Below are positions 44,815-57,869 of a DNA stretch of 64,000 nt, piece by piece. The first letter of the stretch is position 1, and each line of letters opens with the position of its first letter. The position numbers and the translations under genes were made by a program. This DNA comes from Epiperipatus broadwayi. Its lineage: Eukaryota > Onychophora > Udeonychophora > Euonychophora > Peripatidae. The stretch is taken from contig JAQFVV010000012.1 in assembly GCA_028023455.1 (NCBI GenBank), positions 5,618,499 to 5,682,498 on the forward strand, given 5' to 3'. The notes beneath the pieces are model-generated. The model ran no database searches. It was not told the DNA's origin and saw nothing but the letters and a program-made list of their open reading frames with translations.

Positions 44815-45240
44815 GACCTCAGACCTTGAATCTTTCTACATCTATCCAATCCATCTTATACAACTAATAGACATAACTACATACATATGAAAAAGACAAA
44901 TGATTTCCAGTGTATTTTGTCCTGAACCAGCATTCATCAACTGTTTCAGATCACCATCTCCCACACATATATATAATTAATGCTCAGTTTATGTTAAGGT
45001 AGGAAATATTGGCAACAACAAGGGTTTTGAGCACATCATCCTCAAGCTGAGCATTGATAGTATATGTATGTGGGAGATGGTAATCTGGAGCAACTAATGA
45101 GTGCTGGTTCAGTATAAAATACATATGTTGGAGAGAATTTATCTTTTTCATAAGTATGTTGTAACATGTATCAGTTGTATAAAATGGATTGGATAGATGT
45201 AGAAAGCTTAAAAGTCTGAATTGAATCCCTTACAAATATA
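44815..45240. mobile_element. RZ-C inverted dimer with decayed hammerheads
   Basis: Two RZ-C copies face each other around ~45025 (about 44817-45010 minus, 45045-45240 plus). Left core (minus strand of 44907-44949) reads TTGATGA and ACAAAA; right core (45089-45135 plus) reads CTAATGA and AAAATACATATG. Both ribozymes have lost key bases. Confidence 0.7.
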
Positions 45241-45249
45241 TATTTATAT

Positions 45250-45435
45250 AATGTAGGGAATTTGAACACAGACTTTCAAGCTCCCTTCTGCCATCCACTC
45301 TATCTCATACAACCGATACACATAACCACACACATGTGAAAAAATTCACATGTGTGGTTATGTATATCGTTTGTATGAGATAAAGTGGATGGCTGATGGG
45401 ACCTTAAAAGTCTGTATTCAAATCCCCTATATTAC
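45250..45435. repeat. Foldback of RZ-C B-box end
   Basis: Palindrome centred near 45342 (ACACATGTG AAAAAATT CACATGTGT). Arms carry CCATCCACTCTATCTCATAC and a decayed B box, ATTCAAATCCCC, at the right end. Confidence 0.75.
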
Positions 45436-45854
45436 ATCTAGACTCCAGGTATATAAGATATACTTGTATTTAAAATATATATGTATATTTCCTATAATAA
45501 AAAAGATATCTTTATAATAATTTTTTCTGACCTTTGTCAATTTTGTCTGGAATTTTTTAAAGTTTTGCACAGTATATTGACACAGTAACAGTTTGGTGAG
45601 ATTTTTTCCCCTCCTCTGTTCTGCATGCTTGCAATTGATTTAATTTTTATTAATTTTAATCTTTAACTTTAATAATACAGTTTGTCCAATTACTTTTTAT
45701 CTACATAATAATTTTTTAATGCACCTTATATTTTTTAATTCAGTTATTTTTATATTACTATTTTATAATTGTACTGCCTTTTATTATTACTTGTTCTTAT
45801 TCATAAAAATAAAAATACACCTTTTTGATATATATCTGGAAATACGCATTTTAG

Positions 45855-45894
<40 letters not shown>

Positions 45895-46049
45895 GTCTAT
45901 CTGTCTATCTGTCTATCTATCTATCTATCTATCTACCTATCTACCTATCTACCTATCTACCTATCTACCTATCTACCTACCTACCTACCTACCTACCTAC
46001 CTACCTAACCTACCTACCTACCTACCTACCTACCTACCTACCTACCTAC

Positions 46050-46096
<47 letters not shown>
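45855..46096. repeat. CTGT/CTAT/CTAC tetranucleotide satellite
   Basis: About 240 bp of 4-bp units in ordered blocks: CTGT, CTGT/CTAT mixed, CTAT, CTAC/CTAT mixed, CTAC, then CTAT. One two-base slip (CTAACC) lies near 46007. The long frame across it is an artefact of the repeat. Confidence 0.95.
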
Positions 46097-46099
46097 GGT

Positions 46100-48645
46100 G
46101 TGTGTGTGTTTGTTGTTAGTTTTAACATTATATTAACATTGTAGCTACATCACATCTCTCAATCATTTAGGGTAAAATAATCAATCAAATAATTGTTACC
46201 AAAATGCTGCTAACATATTTAAATGTGTGATTTCAAATCTGACATATAGAGACAAATCTGAAGTGAAAGCAGCAGCAAATAACAAAACAGATTTAAACTT
46301 AATGTCTTTTTTTAATGTCTATGATTTATGAATGGAAAGTTATTAAATTATAATATCTTATTTTTGATGCAACAAGTTTTAACTTTATAGAACAAAAAAT
46401 AAACGCCACATTGATGAACTCCAAAAAAATGTCTTACTTATTTACCGCTGAAAGTCTTCCCTTTAATACAAGCATAAAAACAAAGAAAAGTATAGGAAAT
46501 TTAGAAGAATGTATTTTGGAGTAACATGGCATATTTGCTCTCAGAAATTATATTAAATTAGTTATACACACAGTATATAAATATATAAAAAATGGTTTTA
46601 ATACCCCAAAATAATTATTTCTTTAATCACAATTTGGGTTTTTATATTTGACTTGAAATAAAAGAATGGTATGCCCAGAAATTAAGTAATGAAATCTCTT
46701 GTAAACTCCAATTGTGATTGAAGAAACAATTATTTTTTTGGTTTTTTAGACATGACAGGATGATTTTACATCTTCACAATTTTCATAAAAGATTTACATG
46801 ATCTAGTCCTTAGGTGGAGCTCTTATTGGAAAGTCATCCCCCTCACAGCTCGCACAGACTCAGAAAGGTTGGTTTTGCAACAGTAAGAGTGCCTTTTATA
46901 TTTATTTAGCCCTTTGAATGCCTTATTTTGCTGCTAATATACTCTTTCATTCATGAAATCTCAATTTTAGTGCATTTTTAACACCATTTCCCTATGTCTA
47001 TCTTGTGCTTATCAGCATTTAATTACCTCACTTTCCCCCCTATTTGGTGGATGGTTCAATTGTTTCATTGACCATAAAGGGTTGTATTCCCTTATAGACT
47101 TTTAAATATTTCTTCTACTCCAATTTCCTGTCACTCAGAACTTGCTTATAAAGTTTTTTGTGTGTTGTTCCATTTATTTTGGCCATTTTAACAATCTTTT
47201 TTTTCATACCCTCCCTCCTCTGGTGTAACTACCCACTTAAAATTCCACTCAATTTTCTCATTACTCAACTAAAATTATTAATAACAAGTTTTCCAGTGGT
47301 TTTTTTTGCTTTTACATCAATATATTTAATTTTTCCATTTCAAAATTGTTTTCTTCATTTTACTTTTCATTCTTTCAAATGGTTTAAAGATGGTTGCTGC
47401 CCCTAGTGGAAAAAAACTTGCAGAGTCCTAAAGTACATGAACTAAAACCTTCAAAATTACCCAAATTTTATCCAAATCGAATTTCAAACAAAACTTGACT
47501 AAAAATATCATCACTAAAGAACCTATTTCAAAGTCTTCATCTCCTTGCCCTCTGGACTTTTCTCCCTTTCAGGCTGTCGTTTGCTCTATCAAAGGTAAAA
47601 AGCAAGTCAAAAAGAACATGACCAATTTGGGAAAACTAAAATTACTCATCTACAGAAGAACAAAAATCAGTCTGTTGCATCTAAGCATAACTCAGAAACC
47701 TCCTCATTCAAACCTGAAACCTCTAAAGACTTAACATATAGCAATTCCTTTAAAGTTAAGGTCACATATGAATGCTCCTATTAATCCACCAGGGCAATAT
47801 CAACATTGCTTCTTACCAAAGACTCTTCTTTCCTGGACTACAGACCCTTTCCATATCCTCTTCCCATTTCATATGTATCCCCTTCCCCTTCACCATATTG
47901 TACTTGAATTTCATTTTGCCATGTAATCATCTCTTTGTAAATTTTTTTAACTGTTGTGTATTTTGTCTTTTTGATTGATAAAAGCTTTCATTCTCTCTTT
48001 TCTTCATAGCGTAAGCATGTGTTTTAAAGACCTACAGAGGTCCCTAGTGACGATTTTTTCAGACGCTCATTGCTAAGGTTTACAGCCTTGTTAAAACTAT
48101 TAATGAAGCTAAGAGTCCCCCCCCCCCCCACCATTATAAAACCAAAAAAACAAAAACCCCCCCCCCCCCCAAATTTCCGTCTTTAACCCCTCTCCTCTCC
48201 CAATTTTCACCCCCACCCACCCCCCCATCATGAAGAAGAAGGAAAAAAAAGAAATATTTTTTTAAAAAATATTTCCAATAAATTAATAAATCCCCCCCTC
48301 ACCCCAAACCCCAAAAGAGAAAAAAACCTATCCTCTCAAAACAAAATCTAGCCAGAAAAAAAAAAGAAAATGAAACCATCATATTGTTATAATTTTTAAT
48401 TTTTTTTATCTTTCTTTATTAGGTATTAATTTTATTTTTGTTAAAAAATTTTTTTTAATAAAAGTAAATAGAGTTCATGTCATTAAGATTTTGCGATAGT
48501 AAGACTGTTTTGTTGCAAACAATGTTTCAGAGCTCAAAAGAAAATAAAAATAGAACTCAAAAATAAGTGCCAAAAAGATGAATAAGAATTCACAAAAAGA
48601 AATTAAATTAATAATCAGAAGTCAGAAGACGTTTACAATTACAAA
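46100..48645. other. Non-coding stretch with a GC-richer unassigned segment and C runs
   Basis: From about 46800 to 48080 the base mix is less A+T-rich than around it, with open frames at 47158-47406, 47495-47734 and 47772-47978 on the plus strand that resemble no family I know. The segment ends near GACGATTTTTTCAGACGC, then C11-C12 runs at 48117-48130 and 48157-48170. It may be a decayed retroelement ORF with its 3' end, but I cannot show it. Confidence 0.35.
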
Positions 48646-48649
48646 TATA

Positions 48650-49130
48650 TTGATGAGATTTTAAAGTTTAAAATATGAATGAAATTAAAGTTAGATAAAA
48701 TTCTTTTTGGTGTAAGTAATTTAATTTTAAAAGAAATGATGCCTATTAATTTAAAAACAACACTTTTTAATAAATGAGTTTTATCAGATTTTACATATGA
48801 ATCCGAGATTTGGACACTTAGCAGAAAAGTAATGCAGAACAAAAACAAAGTTCATGAATGAGAGCCAACAAATTGGTATCACTGAAAGAATTAAGAGATA
48901 GAAATAAAACTGAACTAGACTTATTGCTAGAAGAGATGATAATAGACTGACAGTAGATATCTTAAACTGAATCTCACGAGATTTTAAAGACGTAGAAAAA
49001 AACTGCTTGTGAGATGGATAGATGAAATAAAGACCTTTTGTGGCATGATGTAAAGAAGGCTTCGATCAAAAAAACTCGTTAAACGCGGAGAGACTTTCAT
49101 CTGCATTGGATCGATAATTTGTCATCATTT
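48650..49130 (+). pseudogene. RTE LINE relic, old 3' fragment
   Basis: Plus-strand translation matches the RTE thumb/C-terminus with frameshifts: SNLILKEMMPINLKTTLFN, then TYESEIWTLSRKVMQN, VRWIDEIKTFCGMM, GETFICIGS and a CATCAT end. It is far more diverged than the 41.3 kb copy, so it is an older insertion of the same clade. Confidence 0.75.
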
Positions 49131-49200
49131 AACACATTTTATCATTTCATGCACATATATTGTCAATAAATTATATACATATATAAATATAATAACATTA

Positions 49201-49468
49201 AATCGTGCTTTCACACTTCCAAAGTAAAGCTATAACAACAAATTGAAAATTAAATTAAATGCATGTTTTGTGATATTTAAAATATGGTCTTAGTGACTCA
49301 TTTGCATATAATTTGCATATCAGATTTATTTATATAATGATTCCAAAGAAAGGATCATAACCGGCTATGAATATGAGAAGTACATCTTGAAAGCGCTCAG
49401 CCATTTAATTTAGTTTTCAATTTGTTGTTATAGCTTTACGTTGGAAGTGTGAAAGCACGGTTTGATAT
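49201..49468. repeat. Foldback element with ~62 bp arms
   Basis: CGTGCTTTCACACTTCCAA and AAGCTATAACAACAAATTG at 49201-49262 return inverted at 49405-49468 with few changes. The ~140 bp centre is unrecognised. Confidence 0.7.
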
Positions 49469-49469
49469 T

Positions 49470-52400
49470 ATTATATTGAAGACAAACGTAAAGTATAAAT
49501 ATACAGGTTATTACTTAATATATAAATAGTAGATATATCTTTGTAAAAAGTCAATTCAACATTAAACACAGAACTACTTTCATTTCATTAACGTATTTCA
49601 CGTTTTTTTTTTAAAAATGTATTTAATTAATATAACTAGAAGATTTTTTTTTAATTTTTTTTTATCTTAATGTTTTTTTTTTAAATATATATATAAATGT
49701 CATTCCAGTAGGAATTTAAAATTGAAAAACCATTAGCATTATTAAAGATTTTTTTTTTTTTGCTAATTAACTAAAATGTAATATTGCTAGTAAATATCAA
49801 CTTAACAATTTTTTAATCATACAATCATGCATTGAAGGTGCTTTTAAGCAATCGATAATATTTTAACTTTTTTAATTTTTTCGGATAAGTATTTTTTAAT
49901 ATTACTAGCTATGGAGGATATGATAAAACAATCTTTAAGTAGTTGACTATGGAGGTAATATCTTATTCTAATTTGCTGATTGCTGCTTGGTGAAGCTTTG
50001 AATAATTTTTATCTTTTGCTGATCTGTATTAGATGATTAATTGATTACCTATATCACTATTAAAAAAAATTGTGATTAAATGAACTTTTAAGTGAAAAAT
50101 GTAAAGTGCCTAAAGTAGAGCCCTGCAGAACATGTTCTCTCCAAATGACTCTTCAAAGAAAGAAAGAAGTTGAAGAATATGACGCATTATTGCTGGTACA
50201 GATAGAATTTCCAGTTTTCCTTTTAAATGATGTACTTAAATACTCATGAAGAATAAAATAAAAATGTTTAACTTGCCTAAAATTCTCAACCTCTTTGAAA
50301 AATGTGAATAATTCAGATTTCAGTCATAGCCAATTAAGTAAATATACTGACCGCTACATTATTAGATTTTATACTTTATTTTTAAAATAAACTTTGTTGA
50401 TAATAAAATGTGAAAGGGGAAAAAATTATATAATATGAAAAACATTATACAGTGATTAAATCACATATTATATCTATATTTAGTAAGATATAATAAATAT
50501 TGATTACATATTCTATATTATATAAATTGAAACAAAACAGACAGAGAAAGTAGATTAAACTTACTATAAATTAATAGTGTAAAAAAATATAAATCAAAAA
50601 TGATAAGCAAACCAATGCAATTTACTTTATGTAAAACCTAAATAAATACTTTGTCATAATGGTCTCATTGGTATTGTGAACAACATTAAAGATACAACAC
50701 TCCAACTAAATATTATAAATGATTAATTGGTAAGTAGAATATGTATCAATGTAAATTAGAAGGTTAATCTGTATTATATTGAATATTGTGATTGACTATA
50801 TATAATTAATGAAATTAATTTTTACATAATGTTTTATTTATTATTAATCTTTCAGTGGATTGTATTAACCATTATTTAGCTCCAATCTAGAAGCAATTAA
50901 GCTAGAACGAATTGTCAATTTAAATAGATTATGGCATGTTATTGATATTAAAATTTTCTGATCAAAGATCTAGTTTTAATCTCCCCAGAATAGGCCAGCA
51001 TCTCATAACCAAAAATAGATCACAATACTATATCCCTTCCTAGCTTTTATCCATTGAGTTGATTAATGACTGCAATATTAGCTCTAGTGTAAAATTTATA
51101 TATAATTTTAGAATCAATAACATTTTTAAAATTTTAGTTTTGTATGATAAAGTAATTTTAAGCTAAGTATAATTCTATAATAGTTAGCTTATCTACACCT
51201 TAAGCATATTTTTAGACTTTAATAAATAATCATTAACTTTATGTTAATTTATGTTTTCTCCAACCAGGTTCTGTGATTGGTGTGTGTTTGTCACAGTTGA
51301 CTACTTTTATAAAAAAAATAATAATTTTAGTATTTTTAACAAAGTAAAATTTATTTTAGCATGAGAGATTTTATTAATGCAACATTGGAAATTATATAGT
51401 ACACAATGTAAGGTTAATCTCTTGGGACAGAATGTTTTTATTTGGTTATGACACTTTTTTAATTAAAAATCAAACTTGACACAAATAAAAAAATGGAAGA
51501 AATATAAGTCAATAAGTTTCATAATCTCCATCAAATTTTTATTATTAATAATGGATGTTCTATACTTTATCTTACTCTATAAACTATAAAATTATTTAAA
51601 TATTATTTTATACATATTAAAAACTTAAATAACATTTTAAGTAGACTATTATAGGCAAGACATTTAAGTATAGCAAAACTATATGAAGTCTACATTGTTT
51701 TCAAAATCAACAACAATGATGCAACAATAAAGAGCTAGTTTTATGTTATATGAAGGGGAGATAAAGACACAATGTCTTGAGGAAGGTATTATGTTTTTAT
51801 TACTGGCATTAAATTCATTAAATAATTTTGGGTTGAAATAATATTATGGAATAAATTAAAAATATGTTGATGAAGCACAGATATTTCAAAAATAATGTTT
51901 TGATTTTAGCTATAGAAACAAAGTGTGCCCCGATTAATATGAGCATCTTTTAAACTTAGATATTGATTAAACAATATATAAAGACTAAATTAGATTTATT
52001 TAAAAGATCTGCATTGGATATTGGCAAAATCTGAGAAATGTTTGTTGTCTGACTGTAGGAATAATGACAGAAAATCAATTGGGCAAGAGATTGATTAATA
52101 TAAGAATTGTTCAGTAAAAACACACAATATAGATTTTTTATTCATCATGATACTATTTAAAATCTGACAATTCACTTTGCAGTATATAATGAAAGGTCAA
52201 TGATCTTTGTTTTTTATGTAGGCAATACTCTAGAGAGCTGATTTGGAAAATGACTTCTTAAAATATGCAAATTGTCAGGGTTTTTTTTATATAATGTGCA
52301 GACAAATAATGACTGTATCATACAATATAATTAGAGTTTAAATCTCTCCAAATTTTGTGTATTTTCTAAACATGCTTATATATACACACACTAATACCTG

Positions 52401-53990
52401 GTCTGGTTAAGTTCATATCTAGCTGTTAATTAAGAATCTGTCTGAATTAAACAAAAGTAGTTTATGTAATTATGGCAAAAATATTTTGATATGTGACATT
52501 TTTTAATGAAGGCATTATGATATGTTTTTAAAGGCAGATAATATAACAAAGAAATTGTTGGCAATATTATTCATCCAATTTCTATTTGATAATGATAGAC
52601 TAAATGATTGAAGAATTCAACATAATACTAGTATTTAAGAGAAAACAATTTATAAATTACTTTCCATTAGCTCTACAACAGATCTTTCAACAAATTTATT
52701 AAAGATTATTTGCAGAAAATAATAGATTTAAGCCAGCCAAAAATAAAACTGGATGTAAAAATGAATAAATATTGTAGTAGATTTCATCTAAGTATTAATA
52801 AAAGTTTTAGAATATATTAATTTTGTAGATTATACAGAAATGCATTTCATTTGTTAAGAATTCTATTGCAATTAGAGCTTTGAAACATTGTGACATATGT
52901 TTTACTACATGGTGATATTAAGAAGACTAATATCAATAAGGAATGGATGACAGAAATATTCCATCCCTCAGAAATTATAAATGGAAATTTTACATGTAGT
53001 TTTTGTATTTAAATGTATAGCAAACAAATTAAAAATAAATGCAAATAATTTAGCTGTTTTTGATACTAATATTCAAAGCCTTCAGTAAATTTTACAAGAC
53101 TTACTATATGAAAGCAAAAAAAGTATAACTGAAGATAAATGGTAAAAGTCTAAAATAATTCAAAAGGCATTTCATAAAATAGAAATAAAAGATTGACAGG
53201 AGTGGATTAAAGAAAAATTAACAAATGTAAATCACTTGATGAAACTATTGTTAGAGTTAGATTTAATTAATTATAGAATTAAAATTGTGTAGAGAGTTTT
53301 TTATAAAAATATAAAAATAAAAAATGTTTTTGTTCTTTTGAAAAGAGGCTTTTAATAAATTATAGGTCTCTTGTTTGGATACTTAATAGAAATATAAAAA
53401 AAAATAAAGAGTGAAGATCATAAATTATTGAGTGAAGATGTAAGTTGATATAAAAAAAATAATACTAAAGTTTATTGCTCAAGAGTTTATAAGCAGTTTG
53501 AGAATGAGAGAAATAAGAACTGGAGCTGCAATCCATGGCCATTGAATCCAGAGTCTACTTTTTATCACAAGGTATGACTTGTGTTGATATTAATAATAAA
53601 AAAATAAAAATTGTACAATAATATTTGATAACATACAAGTATCTCATACTTTCATACTTTATTTTTAAAAATCTAAGACCTTAAAATGGAATTTTGTTGA
53701 ATTTTTGGATGTATGGCTAAAATTCTAAACCAGATTCAAAGAAGTTTTATAAGACCTACAAAGACACGTGTGGGTAAGATAATAAAGTTCCATTGAGGGA
53801 TATGGAAAAGATAAGCTGTTGGTAAGGAAAAATGAATTAATCTTAGAAACTTATTATTATGTAATAAAAGTATATTTGTTAATTTACTGGTAAATTTACT
53901 TACATTTGTATCTAATGTCCATTAATTTTGTCAATGCTTTTATATATTGAATACAAGAGAGATGTTACATTTATTTCTAATTTAGATTAA
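49470..53990. other. A+T-rich non-coding DNA
   Basis: No supported gene. Around 52600-53200 a plus-strand translation has faint resemblance to reverse transcriptase (PAKNKTGC near the P-x-E-Q-A-G-F position), too weak to call. Confidence 0.35.
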
Positions 53991-54005
53991 ATAAAACCGA
54001 GAGAT

Positions 54006-54114
54006 GTCAAGCGTTGTTAGCCGAGAGGTCATCGCAACCGCCTTGCAAGCAACTAGTTGTTTGCAGACGGTTGTGGGTTCGCGTCCCGGCTGATGCTATG
54101 ACACATGAAAAAAA
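54006..54114 (+). mobile_element. tRNA-like SINE, subfamily I (copy f), complete
   Basis: The best-preserved copy. Starts GTCAAGCGTTG, A box TTAGCCGAGAGGTCATCGC, middle CTTGCAAGCAACTAGTTG, B box GGGTTCGCGTCCCGGC, end TGATGCTATGACACATG and an A tail. A 13 bp duplication, AAAACCGAGAGAT, lies at 53993-54005 and 54115-54127. The ends GTCAAGCGTTG and CGATGCTATGAC can pair as an extended acceptor stem. Confidence 0.92.
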
Positions 54115-54129
54115 AAAACCGAGAGATAT

Positions 54130-56395
54130 GATAGATTTATTTTCAGATCTCTCTCTTTATCTATCGCTCTCTCTATATATATACTGTATATATTAAAAAT
54201 ATATATGATGACCTTCGGGAAAAGGATATAATATATATATAAACCGATGGACCACACAGAATTTAAATCCAGATGAAATTTGCTAGCTATAAACGTCTAG
54301 CAAGCTTAGAATTTTTTTCCATGTAATTATCTCAGAATCACTCAGCTACCTATTCAATTACTTTATCAGAAAATAGATATTTTATCATTGGAAAACAAAA
54401 AATGGAGCTATAAAAATCATAACAGCCAGTTATGTTAATAATATCTTCTCTAACTCTGAATTGGTGTGAAATATTTATGAATGAGTGTTTGTCTTAAGTG
54501 GATTAATTACAGCTGTGAATAATTTTGAGAATCATGTATTCAGTGAAGCTTAGTCGAAAAGCTTTTTTTTTTTTTTTATGAATTTATATATAATAAAGTC
54601 TCCCAAAAACAAGCGTAGCTATTTCTTTACGTATTAAATGTTTAATCTATGTATTCAAACATTAAACTTAACATTTTGTTTCACCTGATTTGTATTTTAA
54701 TTTATATAGTCACTCTTTATAGTAACAATTTCGCAATATTTTTTAGAATCTCACAAAAGAAAGTCTTAAAGCAAGTTGCAAAAAAAAAAAAAAAAAAGTT
54801 AGTTTGAAATCTAATATTTTAAAAGGAAATACAAAGTTTTCTGTGTAATTGCCATGAAAAAAGTAATCCTTCTTTTCTTTCAAATGCTTTTCTAGAATAA
54901 AACTTTAAAAGTATGCTTTAGTAGCAAAGAAGAAAGTTCCAACAGTATTCTTTTGTGTTTGTCTGGTAACAAGTTGGAGATCCTCTTCTTGCATACTTGA
55001 GAAGCCATTACACAGCTGCTGTCTCAACATGGTAGCACAAATATCGAAATATCATTTCTATAATTTCATCATTTAATATTTTTTTCTAAGATTTGCTAAT
55101 AAATCATTTCAATCACATTCGAAACAGAACTAGAAATAATAACAAATTTGTGGCTAGGTTTAATCTTTTAAAAGAGCCGTTATTTCTTAAAGTAAAAAGA
55201 AATGAAGTTAAGTATGCTTAAATGTGTTAGATTTTATTGGTTAAAAACCCATTTTCTTTGTGTCAGAAATTGAATATACTTGTTATGTGTTATTTATTAT
55301 TAAACCTGCTCCTGCTAAATCTTTATTTAAATCTTTTATGTATTTTTAGAAGAAAAATGTATTTACGTTTATCTATGTATATATAGGTAAAATATTTTTG
55401 GATCTCAGATTTTACTGTTTAATAAATGCATTGTGATCAAATAATAGTAAGATGTGATCATCATCACTGATAAATTGCCACATGTTATTTATTATTGTCA
55501 TATGAAGAACTTTAAATTTTATTTTTATTTTTTCCTCCCTGACAAATATTCTTATTTTTTCCCAATCGAATATATATATTCATTGGTTCACACATGGTCT
55601 TCTACTGTTAATACATCTGGTTTTTCTTTGTAATTATTAATTTGTGATTTCTTTGTTATTATATGGAGTAACAAATTTTATTAGAATATGTCCTTCCAAA
55701 TGCAGTTTTTCATTTGATAGCATTTCAAATTTAGATTTTGCAAAGGATATTGATTACAGATTTTTGTTAATTTATCTACTATGCATGTACCTACAATTAT
55801 TTCTTCTTATATTGTCTATAAAAATTGGATTTATAAAACACTATAGCAATGCTGAAAGATATATATCAGTGAAACTAATCACTTCATTGAAAAAGATTAA
55901 AAAAACATAATGTAATGATAAGAAAGAAAAAATAAGTATATCATATGTGGTAGACTATATATTTGCCAATGAATATACGTTTAATTGGGATAAAAAATAA
56001 AAGAAAAATGTAAAGAAGCTGCTACATATCAATAGCAATGAACAGTCAATCTAGCACGATAATGCATAATGTTTAGAAACTTCTCCTTAAGTTTGCCAAA
56101 TGGAGAAATCAGGAGGACTCTCATAGATAAATATATAAAATTTTTGTTGACCATTGACTTTGACAGAATAATCTAATTGTTTTGTGAATAATCTTAAATT
56201 CAGTAATCCTTAATCTAATCCTCTCTAGTTTAATTTCTGTTCTAATGCTATTGATGGTCAGAGTAGAAACATCTGAAGAAGAAAGGGAAATAATACTATT
56301 CAAAAGTTTGAATTATTCTAAAAATATTTAACAATTAAAACTAAGTCAGAATAGTCTAATATATAATTACGTGTGTCTAACTTTATTTTCATTCT
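54130..56395. other. A+T-rich non-coding DNA
   Basis: No feature recognised. Confidence 0.4.
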
Positions 56396-56399
56396 TATG

Positions 56400-56545
56400 A
56401 TATATATATAAAGGCATATGGCTTTATTGATTGGGAGTTCATACGAACTTCAATTTCCAGATCTACAAGACCAGAATCAATTCTCGGACCTTCCGATCCC
56501 AAGAAGGATGCTCTTCCAACTGTGTGAAACTGAGCAGGGTTTATG
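56400..56545 (-). mobile_element. tRNA-derived SINE relic of another family
   Basis: On the minus strand CACAGTTGGAAGAGCATCC resembles a tRNA D arm/A box (CAGTTGGTAGAGC). It is followed by an anticodon-arm-like TCCTTC-TTGGGATC-GGAAGG and a B-box-like GAGAATTGATTCTGG. The tail GAAGTTCGTATGAACTCCC is self-complementary. It is clearly different from the eight ~100 bp SINEs. No target duplication found. Confidence 0.5.
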
Positions 56546-56549
56546 ATAT

Positions 56550-57600
56550 ATAATTTTACTAAACATTTATTCTATCTTAAAAGTATTGACTGAAAAGCTT
56601 TTTACTTGAAGAAAGTGGAAAAATGTTGGTAAAAAATATATTCTGACCAATTGAATGGAACTGTTGGGCCTACTGCTTTTTAAAACATCTTATGACTTTA
56701 CAGCCAATAAAACATACACTATTTGCCGATTAAATTTTCAAATACTTTTCAGAAAGAATCAGCTATGATGTAGTAAATTTGAATTAGGGGTGTCTCTGGA
56801 TTTTCAAATTGACAATGATCCATTGACTTTCAAAATTATTATTAAGTTGTAAAAGTGTAGAAACCATTTAAAAAACAATATTTTTATTATTTCTCACTAT
56901 GAAATATGAAAAATAATTTTTGTGATTTAACATATAAGTTATTTTCAAAGAAAGTTTTTATGGTACAACAAATACTATATCTATATGCAGTGCTGATAAT
57001 GAGGTGTAAGTAAGGTTGTCTGTCTGATTTCGAAACAGTTTAGGTGGCCATCCTATATTCAATCCAGACAATGATTTAATTATTTGTTATTTTAGGTAAA
57101 GGGTAAAACAAAAAAAGTAACTCTACAATCCTCATCATTTGGAAATTTATTACTTTGTTGAGAATTATCTTCACCTTCATTGTTTTTGTTTTAGAGAAAT
57201 GAAAATATATTTGTCCTATAGTGTTTTTTTTTTTAAAAAAACAAAAAACAAACCGGTTTTATCTTTATCTATGTGTGCAATTTCCAAATAATATTTAGAA
57301 CATTTTTGGCCTATGAAAAACACTAAACATTTTTTGAAGAAGCTTCATTTCAAGTACTTTTTATTTTTTTTTATATACATAAAATATGAATATGGTTGTA
57401 TGACTCATAACATTTTATTTATATGAGAAAGAGCAGTAAGCAATGCTTTATTTACATATAAAATATAAAAGGCAGTAAAGTCAGAAGAAGAATTTTCAGT
57501 GAATAAGAGAACTCAGAAATCTAACTGTGCATATATTCTAGTTACTATATATTTTTTAATAATAAATTGTAGAAATCATTAAATTGTAACTATTTACAAA
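56550..57600. other. A+T-rich non-coding DNA
   Basis: No feature recognised. Confidence 0.4.
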
Positions 57601-57606
57601 TTAAAT

Positions 57607-57846
57607 AGTAAATATTTGAAAACCAGGCACTCTTCACAAATCTGGGAGCTTTAATTGTAAGTATAAGGGATTTGAACTCAGATTTTTAAGCACCCTTCAA
57701 CTATCCATGCTATCTCATACAACTGATACACATGACCACACACATGTAAAAAAGATAAATAATAACCAATATATGTATTTGGTGCTAAACCAGCACTCAT
57801 TAAAGCTCCCAGGTTTGTGAAGAGTGCCTGGTTTTTAAATATTTAC
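57607..57846. repeat. Hairpin of ~48 bp arms around an RZ-C fragment
   Basis: The arms (57607-57654 and 57800-57846) share ACCAGGCACTCTTCACAAA and GGGAGCTTTAA. The centre is a minus-strand RZ-C piece with a B box (GAGTTCAAATCCC) and a decayed hammerhead (TTAATGA, GTGCT-GGTTT-AGCAC, CAAATACATAT). Confidence 0.75.
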
Positions 57847-57869
57847 ATATCAAGCTTGTATACTGTCCA

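Noticed and set aside
45719-46144. A 141-residue open frame rich in the pattern Y-L-P-T and Y-L-S-I
   Set aside because: It is the translation of the CTGT/CTAT/CTAC satellite; no start context or homology.
52560-53200. Plus-strand reverse-transcriptase-like translation
   Set aside because: Only scattered resemblance with many stops; not enough to assign a family.
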